From: Gammaproteobacteria bacterium
GTDB lineage: Bacteria > Pseudomonadota > Gammaproteobacteria > SZUA-229
Assembly: GCA_030148865.1 (NCBI GenBank)
Contig: JASBSR010000026.1
Coordinates: 5,001-69,000 of the forward strand
Reading direction: 5' to 3'
Length of the DNA: 64,000 bases
Below are positions 25,399 through 33,108 of the stretch, one piece after another. The number at the start of each line of letters is the position of its first letter. The first letter of the stretch is position 1. The notes under the pieces are model-generated. The model was not told the DNA's origin and made no database searches. It saw only the letters and a list, made by a program, of their open reading frames with translations. The translations under genes and the position numbers were made by a program.

Positions 25399-25516
25399 AA
25401 GGTATACTCTAAGTGACAAATAAATCATCCCTATTAGCTGTATGGCTGCCCAGCATTTACCCCATAATTCTGAAGACTGTATGATTGAGCTGGGCACTCC
25501 CCGACAAAACCATTTG

Positions 25517-26356
25517 TTATTGCTCGACAAGTCGGATACCATTTGCCTCAATCGTAATGAGCCTTTGTTTGTACAGACTGCCAATAGCTTTTTTGAATGC
25601 GCCTTTACTCATACCAAATAATCTGGAAATCACCACGGGGTCTGATTTATCATGCACCGGCGCAAAACCATTTTTCTTTTTTAAATACTCCAGTATAGTT
25701 TGTGAATATTTATCACGCGTGAGCTGACCACCCTGTAAACTAAGATCAATCTTGCCATCCGGGCGCACACGTTTCACAAAACCTTTAATACTCTGACCAA
25801 AACTCAGGCGCTGGAATACCTCATCTTTGTACAATACGCCCCAGTGGCTATGGTTAATAATCGCCTTATAACCCAGATCAGTGCTCTTTGCGATAATCAG
25901 ATCTACTGCCTGCCGGGGTTTAAAATCGTGCGAACATTCATCATCGAGAAATTTGTCGAGTCTGGATGAAGCAATAATGCGACCGTCTGTCGGGCTAACG
26001 TGCACATAGACCAGATACGATTTAGTTGCTTCCATGGGCCGATGCTGCTCAGCAAATGGTACTAATAAATCTTTATCCAGTCCCCAGTCCAGAAATGCAC
26101 CGACACTGGTAGATTCGACTACTTTTAGATAAGCAAACTCACTGACCTGAGCTTTTGGTGTTTGCGTGGTCGCCACTGGTCGGGCGTCGGCATCCAGGTA
26201 AAGAAACACCTTGAGAACATCGCCCTCAGACAGCCCTGGTGGCGCATACTTCATCGGCAGCAGAACGTCGCCGAGCGCATCTCCCGCATCGAGATAAAAA
26301 CCGAATTCCACCGCTGTTACAACTTCTAACTTATCTGTCTGACCGAGACTGATCAT
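25517..26356 (-). CDS. cvfB: CvfB/YitL-family S1-like RNA-binding protein
   Basis: A 279-residue protein with several S1-type OB folds and a C-terminal winged-helix domain. Visible: VTAVEFGFYLDAGDALGDVLLP (about 13-34), KVVESTSVGAFLDWGLDKDLLVP (about 77-99), a third S1-like fold (GQSIKGFVKRVRPDGKIDLSLQ), then DPVVISRLFGMSKGAFKKAIGSLYKQRLI. It is thought to bind RNA and influence virulence or stress genes in Gram-positives. The start is ATG at 26356 and it is divergent from nhaA with 216 bases between. Confidence 0.88.
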   Translation of the reverse strand: MISLGQTDKLEVVTAVEFGFYLDAGDALGDVLLPMKYAPPGLSEGDVLKVFLYLDADARPVATTQTPKAQVSEFAYLKVVESTSVGAFLDWGLDKDLLVPFAEQHRPMEATKSYLVYVHVSPTDGRIIASSRLDKFLDDECSHDFKPRQAVDLIIAKSTDLGYKAIINHSHWGVLYKDEVFQRLSFGQSIKGFVKRVRPDGKIDLSLQGGQLTRDKYSQTILEYLKKKNGFAPVHDKSDPVVISRLFGMSKGAFKKAIGSLYKQRLITIEANGIRLVEQ

Positions 26357-26572
26357 TTTGCTATCTCAATGTGGAGTCGTTTTTGGATATAAGCACTATT
26401 ATGTGCAGATAAACAGCTTTTTTTCCAAAGTTCAAATTGCACCCGAATCATGAGTCATCAGCAATATCGGACGAGCACCTCAGGGTAGTTTTATTTTTTT
26501 GTTTTATTAGCAAGCCTGTATACTGATATCAACACTTACAGACGGGCCTGACTGCAACCAGGATTACACAAG

Positions 26573-27925
26573 ATGACTGATAGCTCAAAAAACGTATTGC
26601 AACGCAGTCTGGAAAATATTCATAATCCTTTTTCCAGCTTTGTTCGCGCCCAGATCACCTCCAGCCTGTTCCTGCTATTAGCCACCATAGTGGCTCTGTG
26701 GTGGGCCAACTCAGAATACTTTGTTAGCTACTTCAATCTGGTGCTCACCCCAATCCGAATTATTCTAGGAGAATTTGAACTCCAGACTTCACTCAAGCAC
26801 ATCATTAATGATGGCTTGATGGTAATATTTTTCTTCCTCCTTGGGCTCGAGATCAAACGCGAAATACTTGCCGGTGATCTCGCACTGTCAGAAAATCGAC
26901 GCATGCTTATTCTCTGTGCCGTCGGCGGCATGGCGTGCCCAGCGGTAATCTATTCTTTATTTAACTGGTCTCTTGATTCGCAGGTTGGCTGGGGCATTCC
27001 CATGGCGACTGATACCGCCTTTGCTCTTGGTGTGCTCTCTCTCGTTAGAAAATACGTTCCACCCAGTCTGCTGGCATTCATCGTTGGTCTTGCCATCGTC
27101 GACGATGTCGGCGCTATTTTAGTGATTGCGATATTTTATACCCAGGAAATATCCATCGCGCACCTCGCCAGCGCATCCGCATTGATCGCGTTTCTCGCAC
27201 TGGCCAATTACGCCGGCATCCGTCAACCACTGTTCTATATTATTTTCGGCATTGCCGCCTGGTGGATGACTCTCAAGTCTGGCATTCACCCCACCTTTGC
27301 TGGTGTTGCAATCGCCATGACCATACCCGCGCGACCGCAGCTGGCACCGACCAAAATCCTCGCCAAAGCGAAAGCCGTTATCACCGGTATGCAGAAAAAA
27401 ACCAGTGCCGTTGATGTCCTCGGCAATCGCCAGGATCACGAGCTGGTACAAAAAGTGCGTGATTTCGCGGACGATGCAAGCACACCTCTGCGTCGTTGGG
27501 AAGACGTTCTCGGACTGCCAGTCGCGTTATTAATCTTACCCCTGTTTGCACTGAGTAATGCTGGCGTACGGTTCGATCCGTCCCGACTGGGCGATGACAT
27601 TCTCCACCCGACCGGGCTAGGTATCATTATGGGGCTGGTGCTGGGAAAATTCATCGGTATTTCCGGCACCTGCTGGTTAGGTCTGCGCGTTAGCATCGGC
27701 CATCTGCCCACTGGCGTTAATCTGCAACACGTCATCGGTGCCTCATTGATAGCTGGCATGGGCTTTACCATGTCGACCTTTATCGCCACGCTAGGGTTTG
27801 ATACACAACAGGAGAACCTGCATATTGCAAAAACCGCAATCATGATCGCTTCCGTACTCGCAGCAGTAATTGGCGTGTTATACATTCGAATTATTGCCAC
27901 CAAACACCAACCAGGAAGTGTATAG
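26573..27925 (+). CDS. nhaA: Na+/H+ antiporter NhaA
   Basis: A 450-residue membrane protein with about 12 helices that exchanges sodium for protons, helping pH and sodium homeostasis. Family motifs: INDGLMVIFFFLLGLEIKRE (about 80-99), PMATDTAFALGVLSL, GLAIVDDVGAILVIA with the ion-binding Asp pair, and SNAGV near 325. A soluble insert of about 60 residues (KAKAVITGMQKKTSAVDVLGN...) separates helices in the middle, making it longer than E. coli NhaA (388), as in several marine members. Monocistronic. Confidence 0.95.
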   Translation: MTDSSKNVLQRSLENIHNPFSSFVRAQITSSLFLLLATIVALWWANSEYFVSYFNLVLTPIRIILGEFELQTSLKHIINDGLMVIFFFLLGLEIKREILAGDLALSENRRMLILCAVGGMACPAVIYSLFNWSLDSQVGWGIPMATDTAFALGVLSLVRKYVPPSLLAFIVGLAIVDDVGAILVIAIFYTQEISIAHLASASALIAFLALANYAGIRQPLFYIIFGIAAWWMTLKSGIHPTFAGVAIAMTIPARPQLAPTKILAKAKAVITGMQKKTSAVDVLGNRQDHELVQKVRDFADDASTPLRRWEDVLGLPVALLILPLFALSNAGVRFDPSRLGDDILHPTGLGIIMGLVLGKFIGISGTCWLGLRVSIGHLPTGVNLQHVIGASLIAGMGFTMSTFIATLGFDTQQENLHIAKTAIMIASVLAAVIGVLYIRIIATKHQPGSV

Positions 27926-28058
27926 CGCCAGGGAAGCCATGGTTTGAAATAACTGGATACCGCCAGCAACATGCCACTGTGATGGCTTTTTGATCTGCGC
28001 CTGCCTCAAGTAAGGTGGCACCATGCACCAGCCCCAGTTTCCCTGCCTCCTGTGCAGA

Positions 28059-28829
28059 TTACATCGCCGTCATACCGCCATCGACCGTCAGGCTTTGCCC
28101 CAGTACGAACGAGGCATCATCCGAGCACAACCAGGTGACGGCTGCGGCAATCTCTTCCGGTTTACCAAAACGACCAATAGGATGTATCGATTTAAACGCT
28201 GCTATGGTTTGCTCACGTGCCTCAGAATGAGTGGCCAGAATGCGCTCAGCCATATCCGTTTCGATCAATGCCGGACTCACCGCGTTCACTCGAATACCCA
28301 GCGTGCTATTTTCGAGCGCTGCCGATTTGGTCAGTCCCAGCACTGCATGTTTTGAGGCGGTGTATAGGCCCAGACCAGGGAAACCAACCAGACCCGCGAC
28401 TGATGCATTGTTGACTATCGCACCAGCACCATTTTTCTGCATGTGTCTAAGCTGGTGTTTCATGCACAACCAGAGGCCTTTTACGTTTACGTCAAAAATA
28501 TGCTGATAGTTCTGCTCATCGTCATCGGCTAATGGCGACATCGTGCCTTCGGTGCCAGAATTATTGAATGCGGCGTCGATCTTGCCGAATCTGTCCACCG
28601 TTTTCTTAATCAGCGCTTCAACCTGCGCCTCTTTGCAAACGTCTGTTTTAATGAAAACGGCGACGCCACCTGACTGCTCAATTGCGGCCACTGCTTGCTG
28701 ACCGACACTCTCATTGCGGCTGGCGATGACCACCTTGGCGCCTTCCTCGGCGAAACGCTTTGCCGTGGCCAGGCCTATGCCAGTCGCACCACCAGTGATC
28801 AATACAACTTGTTTTTCAAATCTTTTCAT
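28059..28829 (-). CDS. Short-chain dehydrogenase/reductase
   Basis: A 256-residue classical SDR. Start set at ATG 28829 with GAGGG seven bases upstream. The cofactor motif is ITGGATGIGLATA (about 10-22), followed by ASRNES, NNSGTEG, the catalytic Tyr-x3-Lys in YTASKHAVLG and the C-terminal VDGGMTAM. Substrate unknown; the fold is close to glucose-1-dehydrogenase-like and ketoreductase members. It is divergent from a TetR gene and probably repressed by it through two 16-base operators in the shared region. Confidence 0.9.
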   Translation of the reverse strand: MKRFEKQVVLITGGATGIGLATAKRFAEEGAKVVIASRNESVGQQAVAAIEQSGGVAVFIKTDVCKEAQVEALIKKTVDRFGKIDAAFNNSGTEGTMSPLADDDEQNYQHIFDVNVKGLWLCMKHQLRHMQKNGAGAIVNNASVAGLVGFPGLGLYTASKHAVLGLTKSAALENSTLGIRVNAVSPALIETDMAERILATHSEAREQTIAAFKSIHPIGRFGKPEEIAAAVTWLCSDDASFVLGQSLTVDGGMTAM

Positions 28830-28875
28830 GAATACACCCTCATTCCAGAGCCTCTTTCGGACGATTGTAATATTA

Positions 28876-28891
28876 TTGAACATACGTTCAA
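28876..28891. promoter_or_regulatory. TetR operator 1 in the SDR/TetR intergenic region
   Basis: TTGAACATACGTTCAA is an inverted repeat with TTGAAC half-sites. It is 47 bases before the SDR start. A related 16-mer lies 41 bases away at 28917. Paired sites in a divergent SDR/TetR region are typical of autoregulation. Confidence 0.65.
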
Positions 28892-28916
28892 TAATTAAAC
28901 GAGATTCTAGTGGTTA

Positions 28917-28932
28917 TTGATCGATCGTTCAA
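28917..28932. promoter_or_regulatory. TetR operator 2 in the SDR/TetR intergenic region
   Basis: TTGATCGATCGTTCAA matches operator 1 at 13 of 16 positions and lies 37 bases before the TetR start. It also contains the dyad GATCGATC. Confidence 0.6.
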
Positions 28933-28969
28933 GAACTTTTATAATACCCCTGTCGCAGAGAGCTCAGAC

Positions 28970-29551
28970 ATGGCCAGACCAGTAGCATTTGATCAGAAAA
29001 AGGTAATAAATAGCGTGGTGAAGCTATTCTGGGAACACGGCTACGAAGCCACCTCGATGAAAAACATCAGTGATGCGACTGGCCTGCAGCCAGGCAGTCT
29101 CTATTCGGCCTTCGGTAACAAGCGCAGACTTTTTCTCACCGCGATTGACACCTATTTTGAAGAATCCATGGCCGGCCCGATGGTCCTGCTCAGCGGTGCC
29201 GGCACACCACTACAACGCATACACGCGCTATTCAGGTACGTGGTGAATGATACCTGCCGCACAGGCTCGAACGGGTGCCTGCTGGTCAACGCCCTGCTGG
29301 AAACCCCGGCAGACGATACCGAACTTAGAAAACGTATCGCAAAAATGTTTCTCGAACTTGAGCTGGCAATCAAAGACGTGCTCAGCGAAGCCGCTGCCTG
29401 CGGCGAACTCGCGCCCGGCAAAGATCCCGGGCTGCAGGCAAAATTACTGGTGAACAATATTTACGGTCTTAGGGTATACAGTAAACTGCAACCCAAAAGC
29501 CCGGTCATGACCGACATGATTGAAGACCTGATCGCTTCCCTGAAAAAATAA
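28970..29551 (+). CDS. TetR/AcrR-family transcriptional regulator
   Basis: A 193-residue repressor from ATG 28970 (MARPVAFDQKKVINSVVKLFWEHGY); the open frame reaches 60 bases further up but overlaps operator 2. The TetR helix-turn-helix is EHGYEATSMKNISDATGLQPGSLYSAFGNKRRLF (about 22-55). The C-terminal ligand domain is helical with a Cys-containing segment (TCRTGSNGCLLVNALLE), typical of the COG1309/YxaF-like group. It likely controls itself and the divergent SDR gene; the ligand is unknown. Confidence 0.92.
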   Translation: MARPVAFDQKKVINSVVKLFWEHGYEATSMKNISDATGLQPGSLYSAFGNKRRLFLTAIDTYFEESMAGPMVLLSGAGTPLQRIHALFRYVVNDTCRTGSNGCLLVNALLETPADDTELRKRIAKMFLELELAIKDVLSEAAACGELAPGKDPGLQAKLLVNNIYGLRVYSKLQPKSPVMTDMIEDLIASLKK

Positions 29552-29640
29552 TGCCCTGCGACTTTAGCAAAATCATTACAATCCTGGCACTGCACTCAGG
29601 TCATACACTCATTCCCACCGTAGTGAGCCAGCCATTGTTA

Positions 29641-29958
29641 ATGACTAATGAAATACCAAGAACGACCCCACCCGCAATCAAGATCAACTGTGACAACTGC
29701 GAGGCCTGCTGTTGCCATCTGGAAGTTCTGTTAGTCAGCGACATCGGCGTGCCCGATCACTTCATCGCAATCGACAAATGGGGTGGCATGACCCTGGCGC
29801 GACTGGATGATGGCTGGTGCATAGCCCTGAATAGAGACACTTTAATGTGTAAAATTTACGAAAACCGGCCACTGGTCTGCCGTGAGTTTGAAATGGGATC
29901 TACCGAATGCATGGTCGAGCAAAAAGCCTGGCTGCCAGCACGTCTTACTAGGTCATAA
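29641..29958 (+). CDS. YkgJ-family cysteine-cluster protein
   Basis: A 105-residue protein of the zinc/iron-chelating CxxCxxCC domain family (PF03692). It has CDNCEACCCH (about 17-26), then GWCIALNRDTLMCKIYENRPLVCREFEMGSTEC, which places further conserved Cys. Start set at ATG 29641 just before the cluster; an alternative ATG at 29551 overlaps the TetR stop codon and would add 30 residues with no family match. Function unknown, though members probably bind a metal centre. It overlaps the end of the next gene by 11 bases, tail to tail. Confidence 0.8.
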   Translation: MTNEIPRTTPPAIKINCDNCEACCCHLEVLLVSDIGVPDHFIAIDKWGGMTLARLDDGWCIALNRDTLMCKIYENRPLVCREFEMGSTECMVEQKAWLPARLTRS

Positions 29959-30214
29959 CTCCAAAACGAAATGGCTTTTCATTGCGCCTGTCATTACGTT
30001 TACCCCCACCGGCCTTATTCTGTGGCAGCAACTTAACTTTTCTCGCGACCAGGCCCTTTGGCGCTGTGTGGCACTCAAACTCAACATTAGCGCCCACCTT
30101 TAAAAACTGACAATTAGTAAGGTCGTCTTTGGTCACCAGTATGTCGGGGCCGGCACCATTATCGAGAAACCCGGTAGCCTTATCCCGGAACCATTTTTTA
30201 ACTGTTGTTTGCAA
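29948..30214 (-). CDS. Divergent cold-shock-domain protein
   Basis: An 88-residue protein opening with TVKKWFRDKATGFLDNGAGPDILVTKDDL (about 4-32). This aligns with the cold-shock domain, but the RNA-binding motifs are altered: the usual KGFGFI is KATGFL and VFVHF is ILVTK. The remainder of the OB fold follows (LKVGANVEFECHTAPKGLVARKVKLL) and the tail is basic (GGGKRNDRRNEK). It may bind nucleic acid weakly or differently. It is convergent with the YkgJ-like gene, overlapping by 11 bases. Confidence 0.7.
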   Translation of the reverse strand: MQTTVKKWFRDKATGFLDNGAGPDILVTKDDLTNCQFLKVGANVEFECHTAPKGLVARKVKLLPQNKAGGGKRNDRRNEKPFRFGVMT

Positions 30215-30859
30215 TATTCCACCTCATTATTGATCTTATTTCTAGTAGTGATTTACCTATGCTGACGGTATGACACGAAAGGTACTACAGCAGGGATCTG
30301 CGGACTGGTGAGTACACTTTAATACACTTTTAGATTTAATGGGTAATTATATCCACCATGAGTGGCTGTTAATTTGTCGTCGACGCCCTAAATGCATATT
30401 AACGAAAACCGTGTTTTAACCCAAATATTTTTATAAAGTAAAAAAACACATATTCTGCTCTCTCACTCCTCAGGATGGTGACCCGGGAAAAACAACTCAG
30501 CGCGCACGTGGGCGATGGTGAGCAACTATCGCAAGGAATCCTGGCATTGGCTGGCACAGGAACGACAGGTTTTTTGATCTTCACCTGAGGGCCATGCGTT
30601 GTATGCTCGAATTAGACCCAGTCGAATTTGCTGCGCAGGTGCAAGACAGTCTAGTTTAATTGATTTATCTGGATGTAAATTTTTGCGTGGCAAATACATG
30701 ACGAAATCTATTACACATTAACCAAAACAGTGTTTGTTTTTTCGCCCGACCAATACCGAACAAGTTAAAAAATGCATCCTTGCACCACCCTCCCCTGCAT
30801 GGAAGCATGTACCCATTCTTTTTTAACTTACTCAATAATCGCGCAAGAGTGTAGCACCT
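30215..30859. other. Gene-free interval before the copper module
   Basis: About 645 bases without a credible reading frame. Short frames (for example 30399-30584, minus) have no recognisable product and low-complexity composition. Much of it is A/T-rich; there is no clear hairpin-T-run terminator, tRNA or array. It may carry a degraded gene or a regulatory region for the cold-shock-like gene. Confidence 0.5.
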
Positions 30860-31258
30860 TTATTTTATTCCCGCCTTAAATTGTTCACCTCGAACATAGG
30901 CGATGATGTGGGCAACATCATCTGCTGTCAGCGTTGGTACAGCCGGCATTTTTCCAAATGGCCAGTGATGTGGCATAACACCGTTTTTAACCGCAAGTTG
31001 AAATGCGGCGTCGCTGTGGTGTGACGCGAGGTATACTCGATGCAGCATCGGTGGACCCTGATCCGTACCTTTAAGGTCTACCCCGTGACAACGGGCGCAG
31101 TTTTCCTGGAACAGTATTTTTCCCTTGTCTGCATTAGCAATCAAGCCGGGGCTGGGTCTGGGAATAAAGATGCCTGCCGCGAAGACACTTTGACTAACTA
31201 CCAGCAGGGTGGGCAGCATGTAGTACTTTAATGCTGTGTGCAGTTTCTCTATTTGCAT
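30860..31258 (-). CDS. Periplasmic c-type cytochrome
   Basis: A 132-residue exported cytochrome c. A signal peptide (YYMLPTLLVVSQSVFA) precedes the mature part with one haem-binding CxxCH (ENCARCHGVDLKG, about 52-64). The likely sixth ligand is one of the later Met residues (GVMPHHWPFGKMPAVPTLTADDVAHIIAYVRG). The layout matches small class I cytochromes. Its ATG has AGGAA upstream. It sits downstream of the cupredoxin gene and shares its direction, but a MITE-like element of 160 bases separates them, which may break the operon. Confidence 0.85.
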   Translation of the reverse strand: MQIEKLHTALKYYMLPTLLVVSQSVFAAGIFIPRPSPGLIANADKGKILFQENCARCHGVDLKGTDQGPPMLHRVYLASHHSDAAFQLAVKNGVMPHHWPFGKMPAVPTLTADDVAHIIAYVRGEQFKAGIK

Positions 31259-31312
31259 ATATAATTCCTGTTCGAGTCCTGTTGTTTGTAAATGTCAGGC
31301 AGGGAGCATCAC

Positions 31313-31472
31313 TTAAGGAAACTCTGATTAATTCAGAGTTTCTGCAGTACATGGAGGTACTGCCACTTGCAATGGCTGACAAGCCATTACAAGTGAAGAA
31401 AAAGGTAAAATTGAACTTTACCTTTTTCGTGCTCATGATAATTCATGAATGAATTAATCAGAGCTTCCTTAA
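31313..31472. repeat. MITE-like element, copy 3 (most intact)
   Basis: 160 bases bounded by TTAAGGAAACTCTGATT and, in inverted form, TTAAGGAAGCTCTGATTAAT. Inside are two hairpins: CTTGCAATGGCT...AGCCATTACAAG and AAAAGGTAAA...TTTACCTTTT. It aligns with copy 2 along its length. Its right end is one base from the stop codon of the cupredoxin gene (31474-31476). Confidence 0.85.
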
Positions 31473-31473
31473 A

Positions 31474-31998
31474 TTATTGCACCTGTATTTTACCCTTCAT
31501 ACCTGCTTCCATATGACCGGGGACCAAGCACGCGAAATCGATGGTGCCAGGCTGATCGAATTCCCACACCAGCCTGCCCTGTTGTCCGGGTGCAAGACTC
31601 AGCATGTTGGGCTCAGCATGTTTCATCGCGGGCATGTTACGCATCATTTCGGCGTGCTCTTTAAGTTCTGCCATCGAACCGATCACCAGTTCATGATTGA
31701 GCTTACCCTGATTTTTTACCACAAAGCGCACTGTGTCACCGGCTTTGATGGTGGCTTTATCAGGCGTAAAGCGCATATTGTCATTCATGTTGATTTCAAT
31801 AGTACGGCTCACTTTTTTCGGATCACCAGGCTGACCAACCATGCTATTGTGTTCGTCTTCGTGTTCGTGTCCGCCGTGCTCCATCATAGCTTCAGCTTTA
31901 TTTTCACCATGACTATGGCTACCCATGGCACCAGATGCCTGGGAAAAACCTGGCAAAGTTGTGACTAATAGTACTGCTATAAGATTTCGTGTTTTCAT
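31474..31998 (-). CDS. Cupredoxin (copper-binding plastocyanin-like protein)
   Basis: A 174-residue exported protein. Signal peptide near 5-22 (AVLLVTTLPGFSQA), then a His/Met/Glu-rich linker (SHSHGENKAEAMMEHGGHEHEDEHNSM), which can buffer metal. The C-terminal cupredoxin fold carries a copper set: His in KLNHELVIG, Cys in DFACLVPGHMEAGM with His and Met following. Start at ATG 31998 (CGGAG nine bases upstream); the frame opens 30 bases earlier. It is followed by copB upstream on the same strand and probably acts as a periplasmic copper carrier for the resistance system. Confidence 0.88.
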   Translation of the reverse strand: MKTRNLIAVLLVTTLPGFSQASGAMGSHSHGENKAEAMMEHGGHEHEDEHNSMVGQPGDPKKVSRTIEINMNDNMRFTPDKATIKAGDTVRFVVKNQGKLNHELVIGSMAELKEHAEMMRNMPAMKHAEPNMLSLAPGQQGRLVWEFDQPGTIDFACLVPGHMEAGMKGKIQVQ

Positions 31999-32076
31999 AA
32001 TCGTAACTCCGTTGTGTCTATCATGCATTGAAATAATGCATATTTGTATTTACATAAAATATCGCAGTCAGTTTTT

Positions 32077-33108
32077 TTAATACCAGAAACGCACGCCTGC
32101 AACCAGCCGCGTATCACTCACCAGATTGCCGGTCGCGCGTGCGATGTTTGCGGTTTCACCATATTTACTGGCGTATTCCAGTCCCACATAGGGCGCGAAT
32201 TCGCGCTTGATTTCATAACGCAAACGTATGCCTGCAGCCATGTCGGTGAGACCATTACCAAGATCACGCGTCAGATCACTCTTGCCATAAATATTGGCTT
32301 CGATGCGCGGTTGTAATATCAGTTTTTGCGTGATCAGTAATTCATACTCGGCCTGCACATTTACTGCTGTGCGACTGTCATTGCCAACATAGGCTGTAGC
32401 CTCAATATCAAACCAGTAGGGGGCCAGGCCCTGCACCCCTGCTGCCAGCCAGCTGCGACCGGGAACACCTGCGCCGTTGTCGTAGCGCATACCCAGTTGT
32501 GCATCCCAGTAAGTCGCCATTGCGCGACTCCACAACACATCTGTACTGGCTTCTTCGAGTTTGCCACTGCTGGCAAAATCACCTTCAGATTTAACCACCA
32601 GACGATTGTAGTCGCGGCCAAACCAGGCAATCATGTCGTAGGCTGTGCTGTTTGCGCCTGGATTATCGACGCGTTCCAGACGATCGAACAATAGTGTGTA
32701 AAAATTATGTTCGTCAGCCAGTTTCAGTATACGCGGTCCCGGTAGCGCGTAGTCACCTGAAGTAAGTGTTTGACCATCGGAGTATGCGTGCGGATCCCGT
32801 GCGTCAGCAGGGGCATCACCGCCCTGCATTTGCATATCGTCAGAATGCATCTGCATGGCGTCCTTGTCGCCAGTTTTTTTCTTGCCACTCATATCCATCT
32901 GACTATGATCCATTTCCTGCATGCTGTCGCTCGCAGCTGCTGCGCGCGCCAGTGCCGGATTTAAACTCATGAGCACAAATATGAGCATTGCCAGACTTAA
33001 CAGCAGAGTTTGCATTTTTGTCTTCACTGGTATGTTTTTTATCGCCATGGTTTTGATTGCCGTTGCTGTGTTTGACATCGTGTTAGATTTTTCTGTGTGT
33101 CGGCTCAT
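32077..33108 (-). CDS. copB: Copper resistance protein CopB (outer membrane)
   Basis: A 343-residue PcoB/CopB-type protein. A signal peptide is present (TLLLSLAMLIFVLMSLNPALARA, about 34-56) after an unusual N-terminal extension of about 32 residues. A Met/His/Asp-rich segment (MQEMDHSQMDMS...MQMHSDDMQMQGG) follows and can bind copper. The rest is an outer-membrane barrel (LFDRLERVDNPG...YDNGAG...VGLEYASKYGETANIA...), ending in RFWY. The ATG overlaps the copA stop codon by four bases (ATGA), so translation is coupled. Confidence 0.92.
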   Translation of the reverse strand: MSRHTEKSNTMSNTATAIKTMAIKNIPVKTKMQTLLLSLAMLIFVLMSLNPALARAAAASDSMQEMDHSQMDMSGKKKTGDKDAMQMHSDDMQMQGGDAPADARDPHAYSDGQTLTSGDYALPGPRILKLADEHNFYTLLFDRLERVDNPGANSTAYDMIAWFGRDYNRLVVKSEGDFASSGKLEEASTDVLWSRAMATYWDAQLGMRYDNGAGVPGRSWLAAGVQGLAPYWFDIEATAYVGNDSRTAVNVQAEYELLITQKLILQPRIEANIYGKSDLTRDLGNGLTDMAAGIRLRYEIKREFAPYVGLEYASKYGETANIARATGNLVSDTRLVAGVRFWY

